Shown: positions 1 through 7,723 of the stretch, piece by piece
How positions within the stretch are numbered: position 1 is the stretch's first letter
Layout of the letters: every line of letters begins with the position of its first letter
From: Lachnospiraceae bacterium
GTDB taxonomy: Bacteria > Bacillota > Clostridia > Lachnospirales > Lachnospiraceae
Direction of reading: 5' to 3'
Length of the DNA stretch: 22,925 nt
Assembly (NCBI GenBank): GCA_009774235.1
Contig: VSNJ01000052.1
Coordinates: forward strand, 1 to 22,925
The notes under the pieces: generated by a model
What the model saw: the letters and a program-made list of their open reading frames with translations, nothing else
The model's database searches: none
What the model was told of the DNA's origin: nothing
Made by a program: the position numbers and the translations under genes

Positions 1-1059
1 TTTATAAAAATTATTATATATAATTGTATCAAGCTGTTTTCTGATTTCTGAAAAATCTTTATTTAAATCAAGTGTCTTAATGCTTATTTTATTGCCACTC
101 ATCTGGTATGTATTATCTGGCTGTATTTCTTCATCCGTCCTGGCATATAATAACATACCAGAAACAACATGAGGAATATTGCCAAAAGCATAGTCTTTAT
201 TCTTTACATATGTAAAAATCTGATAAATATTATTTGATTTTTGTGATATTACATTAAAATGTTCTTGCATTGTATGTGAATAAAATTTTGCATCTATAAT
301 AAGAACTACATCACCCTTTTTATTTTGTAAAGTTATATCAGTATGCATTTCTGGCAATAATCCATTATTACCATCATCAATTACCCATGGAATTTTTGCA
401 GCACTAGCATTTATTCCAGGATGTTCTCTTCTATAATAACCAAGTATAAATTTTTCGTAAAGTTTATTTATATGCTTTCCATCAAAAAAATTTGCTAATT
501 TATAATTGCCATCATCCGTTGTCATAAGCATATTCTCTGCTATTAACTGGCAAATTATAATTAAAAACTTATATGAATAATTATTCCTTTCAAAATGAAT
601 ATGGGACCAGTTTATTTTTTTTAGTTCAATTCCGCTTACACCAGAAAAATACAACAATTCCTTTTTCAGCTTATCTTTGTATTTATTAGCTACATCAGTA
701 TGACGAAGTAATAATAACATAGCTGACTTAATAATTCTGTTAAAAATATTATCAGCTGACAGCTCATCAAATCTGCATGATATTATATTTTTTCTTATAA
801 TCTTGTTTTGCATTGTACCAGATATATCAATTCTGCCACGTATTTTATAAATATTTTCTGTCTTATTTACATATTCCTGGTATAACCCTCTTTTTATCTG
901 GTAACTTAATTCATTAGATAATATTGCTGCAAACAAGTTTTGTATGTTATCAAATGCTTCTGTTCCAGACAAAATATCTTCAAATCTTTCAACCTTTTGG
1001 AAAGCATAGACCAACATATAATATATGTTTTTAATTAATATATTTTTATTTTTTGTCAT
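1..1059 (-). CDS. mcrC: McrC-family nuclease subunit of a McrBC-type restriction system (3' end outside window)
   Basis: Reading the minus strand from ATG at 1059 gives 353 codons with no stop before the window edge, so the C-terminus is missing or just outside. McrC is the endonuclease partner that is stimulated by the McrB motor and cleaves DNA carrying modified bases. The C-terminal half has a PD-(D/E)xK-like core: Asp241 in MHTDI, then a beta strand with Asp256-Ala-Lys258 in LIIDAKFY. The spacing closely matches the Asp244/Asp257/Lys259 triad known for E. coli McrC. The stretch YEKFILGYYRREHP (about 201-214) is also typical of the family. The start overlaps the mcrB stop as ATGA (1056-1059), the usual translational coupling. 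At 353 residues or more it is about full McrC length. The family call is strong; the DNA target is unknown. Confidence 0.9.
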   Translation of the reverse strand, partial: MTKNKNILIKNIYYMLVYAFQKVERFEDILSGTEAFDNIQNLFAAILSNELSYQIKRGLYQEYVNKTENIYKIRGRIDISGTMQNKIIRKNIISCRFDELSADNIFNRIIKSAMLLLLRHTDVANKYKDKLKKELLYFSGVSGIELKKINWSHIHFERNNYSYKFLIIICQLIAENMLMTTDDGNYKLANFFDGKHINKLYEKFILGYYRREHPGINASAAKIPWVIDDGNNGLLPEMHTDITLQNKKGDVVLIIDAKFYSHTMQEHFNVISQKSNNIYQIFTYVKNKDYAFGNIPHVVSGMLLYARTDEEIQPDNTYQMSGNKISIKTLDLNKDFSEIRKQLDTIIYNNFYK

Positions 1060-2741
1060 TGAAATACCCCATGTAGTATATCTTCCCATTTCTTCTGTTT
1101 TTCTTCATTATCAAACCAATATTCCCTTATCATAGGTATAATATCATAGTCTATAACTGCTTCCATCCACTTATCTGTACATTCTGTCTGGTTACATAAA
1201 TAACTATGTCCTATACAAAATCCTGTTCCTAATGACTCGTCTTTTTTTATAATATAATTCAGCTCTATAATCTTTTGTACCAGTTTATCAAACTTCTTAT
1301 TATTGATTATAGCCTGGTATTTTTTAAACCCTTCTGTTTCAAATCCAGGTTCCATTTCAAAAAAACTAAAACGTCTGCGCAATGCATAATCTATCATTGC
1401 AAGACTCCTGTCTGCTGTGTTCATCATGCCAATAATATAAACATTTGACGGAACCATAAATTTAATGCCACTATATGCAAGAGTAATATTCTTTCCACGG
1501 TACTCCTTTTCAATTGCCATTAAAAGTTCACCAAAAATCTTGCTCATATTCCCACGGTTAATTTCATCTATAATAAAAAAATAGTCATTTTCCGGGTTAG
1601 CCTCCGCCTTTTTACAAAAATTATAAAAAATGCCAGAAGTAAGCTTAAAACCATCTCCATCTTGTTCCGGCTTAAATCCCATTATAAAATCTTCATAAGA
1701 ATAATTTTGATGGAACTGTATTAATTCTATCCTTGAAGAATCTTTTTCTCCCATTATTGAATAAGCCAGCCTTTCTGCTGCATATGTTTTACCAACACCT
1801 GGTGCTCCCTGAAGTATTATATTCTTCTTATTTTTTAAGATATATTTTAAAGTATCATACTTTTCACTATCCATAAATACCTCACTAAGAAAATTCTCTT
1901 TTATATATTTAGAAGGATTTTGCTTATATACTAAATCTATAATAATATTGTATTCATTTTTTGTAAGTTTAAAAAGGCTTCCTTGTGGATTTACAAAATA
2001 TTCCATATCCTGCAATCCATTACATTCTTTTAATACAGCATAACCAACCGGATTGTTAAGGTGTTCTGTCTTTTCAAAGATAATTTCTTCACCATTACTT
2101 GCTTCAGCTACCTTTCCAATGGCAACAATTTTCTTAATTGGAGTAGATTCATAACATATCACAATATCTCCTTCTTCTGCATTTAAAAAATTTTTAAATA
2201 CTCTTCTTTTATTACCATCATCATTATAAAGTGTATAAGACACTTTTTCTCCAACATCCATATCAGAAAACTTATATTCTTTAGGATTTGCATTAAGCCA
2301 CCAATATCCGGACTCATCACAGCTTACATTCTCACCAGCAAATAAACTTATTTTAGATAAATCAACTTTATCTAGTGCTTCTGAAAGTTCATCTCTTATT
2401 TTCCAAATATAAGTACCTTCTTCTTCTTTGTCTGCATATCTGCTAAGATAAAGAACTGGCCACAAACTTATACTTCCATCTTTTTTACGGCTTACTTTGC
2501 AGTTTGTTTTATTAATTATTCTCCTGGCAAGCCTTGAAGAATTTGAATTATAGAAATTTACAGTTCTCCCATACTTATTAGCAAGCTGTGTACAAGTAGC
2601 AACACCACCATAGTCCTTTAATCTTTTCAAAATTTCAAGACTTGAATTGTTAAAAATCTCTGGGTCATTTAAAAGTTTTACCCAGTCATCAACAGATAAC
2701 CCTGGATTATAACCAGGTAAAAACCACTCATCCTTTTTCAT
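1056..2741 (-). CDS. mcrB: McrB-like AAA+ GTPase/ATPase with EVE modified-base reader domain
   Basis: 561 residues. Residues 1-140 form an N-terminal region of unknown role with helical, possibly winged-helix character. About 146-260 is an EVE (PUA-like) domain, recognised from YWWLNANPKEYKFSD and the following SYTLYNDDGNKRR and GDIVICYEST stretches; EVE domains bind modified cytosines. About 295-561 is the McrB AAA+ motor: Walker A GAPGVGKT (312-319), Walker B FFIIDEINRG (388-397), the McrB signature MNTADRS (440-446) and an arginine cluster RRRF (455-458). In E. coli McrB this motor uses GTP and translocates DNA, with McrC as nuclease. The ribosome binding site AAGAGGT lies at 2752-2758. 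It sits just after the pyruvate kinase terminator and is coupled to mcrC. The EVE fusion suggests a type IV system against modified phage or plasmid DNA; the exact base is inference. Confidence 0.92.
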   Translation of the reverse strand: MKKDEWFLPGYNPGLSVDDWVKLLNDPEIFNNSSLEILKRLKDYGGVATCTQLANKYGRTVNFYNSNSSRLARRIINKTNCKVSRKKDGSISLWPVLYLSRYADKEEEGTYIWKIRDELSEALDKVDLSKISLFAGENVSCDESGYWWLNANPKEYKFSDMDVGEKVSYTLYNDDGNKRRVFKNFLNAEEGDIVICYESTPIKKIVAIGKVAEASNGEEIIFEKTEHLNNPVGYAVLKECNGLQDMEYFVNPQGSLFKLTKNEYNIIIDLVYKQNPSKYIKENFLSEVFMDSEKYDTLKYILKNKKNIILQGAPGVGKTYAAERLAYSIMGEKDSSRIELIQFHQNYSYEDFIMGFKPEQDGDGFKLTSGIFYNFCKKAEANPENDYFFIIDEINRGNMSKIFGELLMAIEKEYRGKNITLAYSGIKFMVPSNVYIIGMMNTADRSLAMIDYALRRRFSFFEMEPGFETEGFKKYQAIINNKKFDKLVQKIIELNYIIKKDESLGTGFCIGHSYLCNQTECTDKWMEAVIDYDIIPMIREYWFDNEEKQKKWEDILHGVFQ

Positions 2742-2770
2742 TTCTTTGATTACCTCTTATTTTTAAATTA

Positions 2771-2797
2771 GCGGCACACCATAACCTGGCATGCCGC
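2771..2797 (-). terminator. Probable terminator of the pyruvate kinase transcript
   Basis: Arms 2771-2780 and 2788-2797 pair around a 7-nt loop. In minus-strand RNA all ten positions can pair (two as G-U wobbles), whereas plus-strand RNA would have two mismatches, which points to function on the minus strand, downstream of pyk. The following tract TAATTTAAAAA is only weakly U-rich, so some readthrough into mcrB is possible. Confidence 0.6.
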
Positions 2798-2850
2798 TTT
2801 TATAACACTATATTTATTTTCCAGAACAGTTCTTTGTTCCACCACCTGTC

Positions 2851-4269
2851 TTATTCTGCCGCAATAACTCTTATTATATTGGTAGTGCCTGATATACCAA
2901 GTGGCACACCTGCTGTTATAACTGCAAGTTCATCTTTTTTAATATAACCACTTAACTGTGCTGCTTTCATAGAATTATTAAAAAGTTCTTCTGTATCTGT
3001 TTCCTCATTAATCATTACTGGTTTAACACCCCATGACAAATTCATCTGGAAATATGTCTTCTTAGACGGGGTACAGCCTATTAACGGACAACACGGGCGG
3101 TATCTTGAAATCATCCTTGCAGTCCTGCCAGATTTAGTAATAGTTATAATAGCAGCCGCATTAATATCAATAGCAGTCATACATGTAGCATGTGATATCG
3201 CATCAGTTACATCATATGAATCCATCCTGGCAAGTATTTTAAACCTTTTATTATAGTCAATATCTTCTTCTGCACATTCTGCTATATCAATCATTGTCTT
3301 TAATGCTTCCACTGGATACATGCCAGCAGCAGTTTCACCTGAAAGCATAATTGCACTTGTGCCATCATATATTGCATTGGCAACGTCTGTAGCCTCTGCC
3401 CTTGTAGGTCTTGGGTTCTTCATCATCGAATCAAGCATCTGTGTTGCAGTAATTACAATTTTATCCGCATTATACACTTTTTTAATAATCTTTTTCTGTA
3501 TAACAGGAACCTCCTGCAGAGGTATCTCAACACCCATATCACCCCTGGCAATCATAATACCATCAGAGACCTTAAGTATTTCGTCAATATTGTCAACTCC
3601 CTGCCTGTTTTCAATTTTAGAAATAATCTTTATATTATTACAGTTATTTTCCTCAAAAAGCTTTCTTATCTGCAGTATATCATCTGCTGACCTTACAAAA
3701 GAAGCAGCAATAAAGTCAACATCATTTTCTATTCCGAAAAGTATATCAAGCCTGTCCTTTTCACTTATATAAGGCATATTAATATTTACATTAGGTACAT
3801 TTATGCCTTTATGGTCTGAAACAGTGCCGCCATTTAATATACGGCATACAATATCTGTATCATTTACCTCTTCAGCCTCCATTTTTATAAGACCATCATC
3901 TATAAGTATAATAGTGCCTTTCTTTACATCCTTTGGTAAATCTTTATAAGTTATAGAAGCTCTTTGTGCATTACCTTCTACTTCCTCTGATGTAAGTGTA
4001 AAAAGGCTGCCATTTTCTAATTCTGCCTTCCCGCCTGCAAAATTGCCAAGCCTTATTTCAGGGCCACTTGTATCAAGCAGTATTGCAACAGGAATTTTTA
4101 ATTCTTCACGAAGTTTCTTTACCTCATTAATAGTTTCTAAATGTGCCTCCCTTGTACCATGCGAAAAGTTAATTCTTGCGGTATCCATGCCATTCATTAT
4201 AAGTTCCCGCAAAACCCCGTCTTTCTTTGTAGATGGGCCTAATGTACATATTATTTTTGTTTTTCTCAT
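2851..4269 (-). CDS. pyk: Pyruvate kinase
   Basis: Catalyses phosphoenolpyruvate + ADP to pyruvate + ATP, the last step of glycolysis, in the cytosol, usually as a homotetramer. At 472 residues it is a standard-length enzyme without the extra C-terminal PEP-utilizer-like domain seen in Bacillus. Visible family motifs are the N-terminal KIICTLGPS (5-13), ARINFSHG (31-38), LLDTSGPEIRLG (64-75), the catalytic-lysine signature ISKIENRQG (216-224, Lys218, Glu220), ARGDMGVEIP (241-250), ATQMLDSM (275-282) and AIMLSGETAAG (306-316). The start ATG has GGAGG at 4283-4287, 13 nt upstream, rather far but the only candidate. It follows the small membrane protein gene by about 76 nt that contain an AT-rich hairpin. 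No truncation or missing catalytic residue was seen. Confidence 0.97.
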   Translation of the reverse strand: MRKTKIICTLGPSTKKDGVLRELIMNGMDTARINFSHGTREAHLETINEVKKLREELKIPVAILLDTSGPEIRLGNFAGGKAELENGSLFTLTSEEVEGNAQRASITYKDLPKDVKKGTIILIDDGLIKMEAEEVNDTDIVCRILNGGTVSDHKGINVPNVNINMPYISEKDRLDILFGIENDVDFIAASFVRSADDILQIRKLFEENNCNNIKIISKIENRQGVDNIDEILKVSDGIMIARGDMGVEIPLQEVPVIQKKIIKKVYNADKIVITATQMLDSMMKNPRPTRAEATDVANAIYDGTSAIMLSGETAAGMYPVEALKTMIDIAECAEEDIDYNKRFKILARMDSYDVTDAISHATCMTAIDINAAAIITITKSGRTARMISRYRPCCPLIGCTPSKKTYFQMNLSWGVKPVMINEETDTEELFNNSMKAAQLSGYIKKDELAVITAGVPLGISGTTNIIRVIAAE

Positions 4270-4301
4270 ATCTGTTTTAATTCCTCCGTTCCAGCCAGTC
4301 C

Positions 4302-4325
4302 AATATATTACCCTAGTAATATATT
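4302..4325. repeat. AT-rich perfect hairpin upstream of pyk
   Basis: Arms 4302-4311 (AATATATTAC) and 4316-4325 are perfectly complementary around a 4-nt loop. It lies between the stop of the 129-aa membrane protein gene and the pyk ribosome binding site. A TATAAT hexamer (minus strand) overlaps its right edge at 4323-4328, so the sequence could belong to a pyk promoter; no good -35 was found. It could also act as a weak transcript end. Function unresolved. Confidence 0.35.
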
Positions 4326-4345
4326 ATATGGATTTTAATTAATTA

Positions 4346-4735
4346 TTATGATATATATTGCAACATCCCGTCTATAAAGCTTAAACCAGCTTTATAAAGG
4401 ACGTAGGCAATTACTATTGCAAGCGTCCACACAAGCAGCTTATATAACATATATCCAAGTATAAAATTCTTCTTGTCTTCTGGCGTTTTCCTGCTGATTG
4501 CAAGCCCTAGCATATAAATAAAACCAATAACAGGTATTTTCAGCCAGCATATCATCTGGAACCATCTTCCTGCCTCTGCCAGTCTTTCAAATTTTGTACT
4601 GCTGCCTTGTTTTCTCTTTGTGTGCCTTACAGAAGGCTCCTGTTTTTTGGAAGGCTTTGTATTTCCCAAATGAGCTTCTGCCTGGCCAGGTGGTATTATA
4701 ATATCCGCTGGCTTATTATTTTCAAAACCATCCAT
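4346..4735 (-). CDS. Small two-helix membrane protein, function unknown
   Basis: I do not recognise a named family. The start is placed at ATG 4735 because AGGAGG (4743-4748) lies 7 nt upstream; the in-frame ATG at 4756 would place this Shine-Dalgarno inside the gene. The product is 129 residues. Residues 1-55 are hydrophilic and Pro/Lys/Arg-rich (for example SKKQEP and RHTKRKQG), followed by two predicted membrane helices at about 59-80 and 97-116 separated by the charged loop SRKTPEDKKN, with a short C-terminus. The gene begins 45 nt after the penicillin-binding protein stop on the same strand with no terminator between them, so co-transcription is likely. A link to cell-envelope synthesis is inference from position only. 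Confidence 0.75.
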   Translation of the reverse strand: MDGFENNKPADIIIPPGQAEAHLGNTKPSKKQEPSVRHTKRKQGSSTKFERLAEAGRWFQMICWLKIPVIGFIYMLGLAISRKTPEDKKNFILGYMLYKLLVWTLAIVIAYVLYKAGLSFIDGMLQYIS

Positions 4736-4780
4736 AATAAGGCCTCCTTTCCTCATCTTCTCCAGGACTTGTCCTAAACA

Positions 4781-7573
4781 TTATATCTGTGGTTCCTGTG
4801 TCTGTAATGGGGGTTCTGTTTCCAATGGTTCTGTCCCAGGTACAGGGTCCTGGCTTGTATGTGAACTTAAATATTCATCATATGTAGGCAGTGATTCTAT
4901 TTCATTCTTATATTTATTAAACAGAGCCTTTAAAGATGTATATTCATTATAACCAGAACATGCATCCAGCGCCTCTTTGGCAGCTTCTATCATTTCGTCC
5001 ATATTATCTGGCTGGTACAAGTGCCCATGCAGGCGTTTTATCCTTGTTTCTGCAAGTGCAACATCATTTTTATGTTTATAGTCAAGTCTTGCTGCTTCAG
5101 ATTTACGCCTGTTCTCTTCTGCTATACGTGTATTCTCTTCTGCCTGTTGTTTTTCATATGCTTTTACAGCCTTGCCCCACTCAACAGACTCATTATACAA
5201 CGAATCATATTTATTTTTCAAACGCCTTGTATAACTTTTTCTTATATCATCATCCACTATATTAGAAACCATATCCCTGACTTTAATATATCTTTCTTCA
5301 AACTTATAATAATCTGCCAGGTTTTTAATGGACAGTCTCTCAAATAACTTAAGTTCTTTAAGAACCTTTTTCTGGTACTCTTTATCTTTTAATATTTTTG
5401 CATCTTCTGCTTTTTCTTCAAGGATTATTGTAGAGAAATAATCCATACCGTTTTTACGTTTACCCTCTGGTGTTACTGCTGTACCTTCAATTATATCACC
5501 TTTATTATTATATTTTGCTATACGTACAGTAGCTGGCATTTCAAAATCAAGTGGTTCAAGCCCTGTATGTATACTATTCATATAGTTCTTCCAGATTACT
5601 CCTGGTATTGAAGCACCAGAAGCACCAGGCATAGGTCTTGGGTTATCATATCCAGCCCATACTACTGTTGTAAAATATCCAGTATAGCCACAAAACCACA
5701 CATCTTTGCTTGAATTTGTAGTACCTGTCTTTCCAGCACTAATATGGTCTCCATCAAGCTTAAGCGCACGGCCCGTACCATAAGGTTCAGTAAATACACC
5801 TTTTAATACATCTGTCATCATCCATGCAGTATCTTGTGAAAATACCTGTGTCTTCTGGTTATTATTTTTATAAACTGTACCATCTGATACACGTTCTATC
5901 TTTTTAATGCATGTCCTGTCACTATAGCTTCCATTATTTGCCAGTGTGCAATAACCTTTAGCCATATCTACAACACGCACACCTTCTGTAAAACCACCAA
6001 GTGAAAGCGCCATATTATCATTGTCTATATAGCTTATATTACGGAAACGCAGCTTCTCAAGGTAAGACAGCCCGCAATCAGGAGTGATTGTTTCCAGCAC
6101 CTGCCATGCAACTGTATTAAGCGACCTTGCAACAGCCTCCCTTATCCTTACATTGCCATGATATCCTCCACCTGCATTTTCTGGCCCATCTTCAAATTTA
6201 TGGTCATTAATAAGGGTAGATGGTGAATATACCCCGGACTCAAAACCTGGTGTATAATCTATCAACGGCTTTATTGAGCTTCCAGACTGCCTTGCAGACA
6301 GATATGCCCTGTTAAATTCATCATTTTTGCCACGCCCGCCTACTATTGCTACAACATAGCCAGAACTGTTATCAATACATACTGCTGCCCCTTGCAATGC
6401 ATATTTGCCTGTTTCGGGGTCTTTATCTGTATTGTATGCAAGCCCTTCATCTATTGATTTCTGCAGTTTTTTCTGTTTGCCCATATTTATTGAAGTGTAG
6501 AGCTTATATCCTCCTGCACGTATATCTTCACACTTCCCGCCATATACTTTAGAATATTTCTCCTTGTAAGCCTGGTAATCTTTTTTATCTTTAAAAAGAT
6601 ACTGGAACCTGAAATCCTCCTTTTCCATTAATGCATTAGCAGCACAATGTATTGCATAGCTTACAACATAATTTTCATTTCTTCCATCTTTTGAATACTG
6701 TTTAACCCTTATCTTTGTTTTAACAGCAGATTTATACTCCTTCTGGCTGATAACCCCTTCTTCATACATTGTTTTCAAAACCCTGTTCCTTTTCTTAAGC
6801 GAATCTTTAGGGTTAATAACCGGGTCATAAGCTGACGGGTTATTGGAAAGACCTATAAGCAGTGCCGCTTCATGTGGTTCAAGTTCAGATGCTTTCTTTC
6901 CAAAATAATACCTGCTGGCAGCACCTACCCCGTAACACCTGTAACCATAGTAGTTGCTGTTACAATAAAATTCCATTATCTGTGCTTTTGTGAACTCCGC
7001 CTCGACTGTAGGCGCAAGCAGGATTTCAGCTATTTTCCTTGTATAGCTCTTGTCCTGCGTAAGAAGATTATTCTTAATCACCTGCTGGGTAATTGTACTT
7101 CCTCCCTGTGTAATACGCATGTGATTTTTTAAAAGAGATACTCCTGCACGGAGTGTTGCAAGGACATCTACACCACCATGGGTTTTAAAACGCCTGTCTT
7201 CCACAGCAATGTACCCATCATATATATATGATGAAATATCATTAATAGCTACATACTTATATTGTCCTGCATTAACAGAACCTACAACTTTTCCTTTTGT
7301 ATCATATACAACGGTATCTTCTTTCATAATAAAATCATCTTCACTCATATGTACCATTTTATCAAAGACTACTTCTCTTGCTTCTGTAAACATTGGAAGC
7401 ACATTGACATAAACACATATACCTGCAATAATGCCAATAGTCATTAAAGACGCAAGGATACCCATAATAGTGCCAAGAATATTAGACAAAATTCCAAGGT
7501 AACTGAATACAGTACCTGTAACAATCTGTATTACCCCTCCCACTCCCCTGAAGAACTTCTTTACAATATCCAT
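4781..7573 (-). CDS. Bifunctional class A penicillin-binding protein (GT51 transglycosylase / transpeptidase)
   Basis: Polymerises lipid II and cross-links peptidoglycan at the outer face of the membrane. The start is ATG 7573, with GGAGG at 7582-7586; the upstream in-frame ATG (7588) has this site inside its own codons. This gives 930 residues. After a membrane anchor (about 30-60) comes the GT51 domain with catalytic Glu in AVEDRRF (Glu125) and GGSTITQQ (157-164). The transpeptidase domain shows SSIK (Ser432 to Lys435), SLN (484-486) and KTGT (615-618). Residues about 715-900 are a charged, Lys/Glu-rich region likely to form helical coiled coil, followed by a Pro/Thr/Glu-rich tail ending PPLQTQEPQI. 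That extension is long for the family. A good promoter lies directly upstream and the small membrane protein gene follows. Resembles PBP1A/PonA; the exact paralogue is uncertain. Confidence 0.93.
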   Translation of the reverse strand: MDIVKKFFRGVGGVIQIVTGTVFSYLGILSNILGTIMGILASLMTIGIIAGICVYVNVLPMFTEAREVVFDKMVHMSEDDFIMKEDTVVYDTKGKVVGSVNAGQYKYVAINDISSYIYDGYIAVEDRRFKTHGGVDVLATLRAGVSLLKNHMRITQGGSTITQQVIKNNLLTQDKSYTRKIAEILLAPTVEAEFTKAQIMEFYCNSNYYGYRCYGVGAASRYYFGKKASELEPHEAALLIGLSNNPSAYDPVINPKDSLKKRNRVLKTMYEEGVISQKEYKSAVKTKIRVKQYSKDGRNENYVVSYAIHCAANALMEKEDFRFQYLFKDKKDYQAYKEKYSKVYGGKCEDIRAGGYKLYTSINMGKQKKLQKSIDEGLAYNTDKDPETGKYALQGAAVCIDNSSGYVVAIVGGRGKNDEFNRAYLSARQSGSSIKPLIDYTPGFESGVYSPSTLINDHKFEDGPENAGGGYHGNVRIREAVARSLNTVAWQVLETITPDCGLSYLEKLRFRNISYIDNDNMALSLGGFTEGVRVVDMAKGYCTLANNGSYSDRTCIKKIERVSDGTVYKNNNQKTQVFSQDTAWMMTDVLKGVFTEPYGTGRALKLDGDHISAGKTGTTNSSKDVWFCGYTGYFTTVVWAGYDNPRPMPGASGASIPGVIWKNYMNSIHTGLEPLDFEMPATVRIAKYNNKGDIIEGTAVTPEGKRKNGMDYFSTIILEEKAEDAKILKDKEYQKKVLKELKLFERLSIKNLADYYKFEERYIKVRDMVSNIVDDDIRKSYTRRLKNKYDSLYNESVEWGKAVKAYEKQQAEENTRIAEENRRKSEAARLDYKHKNDVALAETRIKRLHGHLYQPDNMDEMIEAAKEALDACSGYNEYTSLKALFNKYKNEIESLPTYDEYLSSHTSQDPVPGTEPLETEPPLQTQEPQI

Positions 7574-7607
7574 AGCTGCTTCCTCCATAAGTGCTTATAT
7601 AATGCAT

Positions 7608-7636
7608 ATTATACAGTCTTTTATCATTTATGTAAA
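7608..7636 (-). promoter_or_regulatory. Promoter of the penicillin-binding protein gene
   Basis: On the minus strand, TTTACA (7631-7636) and TATAAT (7608-7613) are separated by exactly 17 nt. This is near-consensus for the housekeeping sigma factor and lies about 35 nt before the chosen start codon. Confidence 0.75.
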
Positions 7637-7662
7637 GCTAAGTACCAGATTTTTAATATATT

Positions 7663-7689
7663 AAAGCCATAGGACTCTCCTATGGCTTT
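7663..7689. terminator. Terminator after the hemerythrin/receiver gene
   Basis: A perfect 12-bp stem (7663-7674 with 7678-7689) with a 3-nt loop, AAAGCCATAGGA in the left arm. It lies 35 nt after the stop of the minus-strand hemerythrin gene. Both flanks are A/T-rich, with five T after the plus-strand stem, so it could work in both directions. Confidence 0.85.
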
Positions 7690-7723
7690 TTACTAACCAT
7701 TCCTGGTATTTATCTATGTATGC

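Noticed and set aside
3320..3772. 150-codon open frame on the plus strand inside pyruvate kinase
   Set aside because: It is antisense to a gene with full family motifs, has no ribosome binding site of note and its composition is that of a shadow frame.
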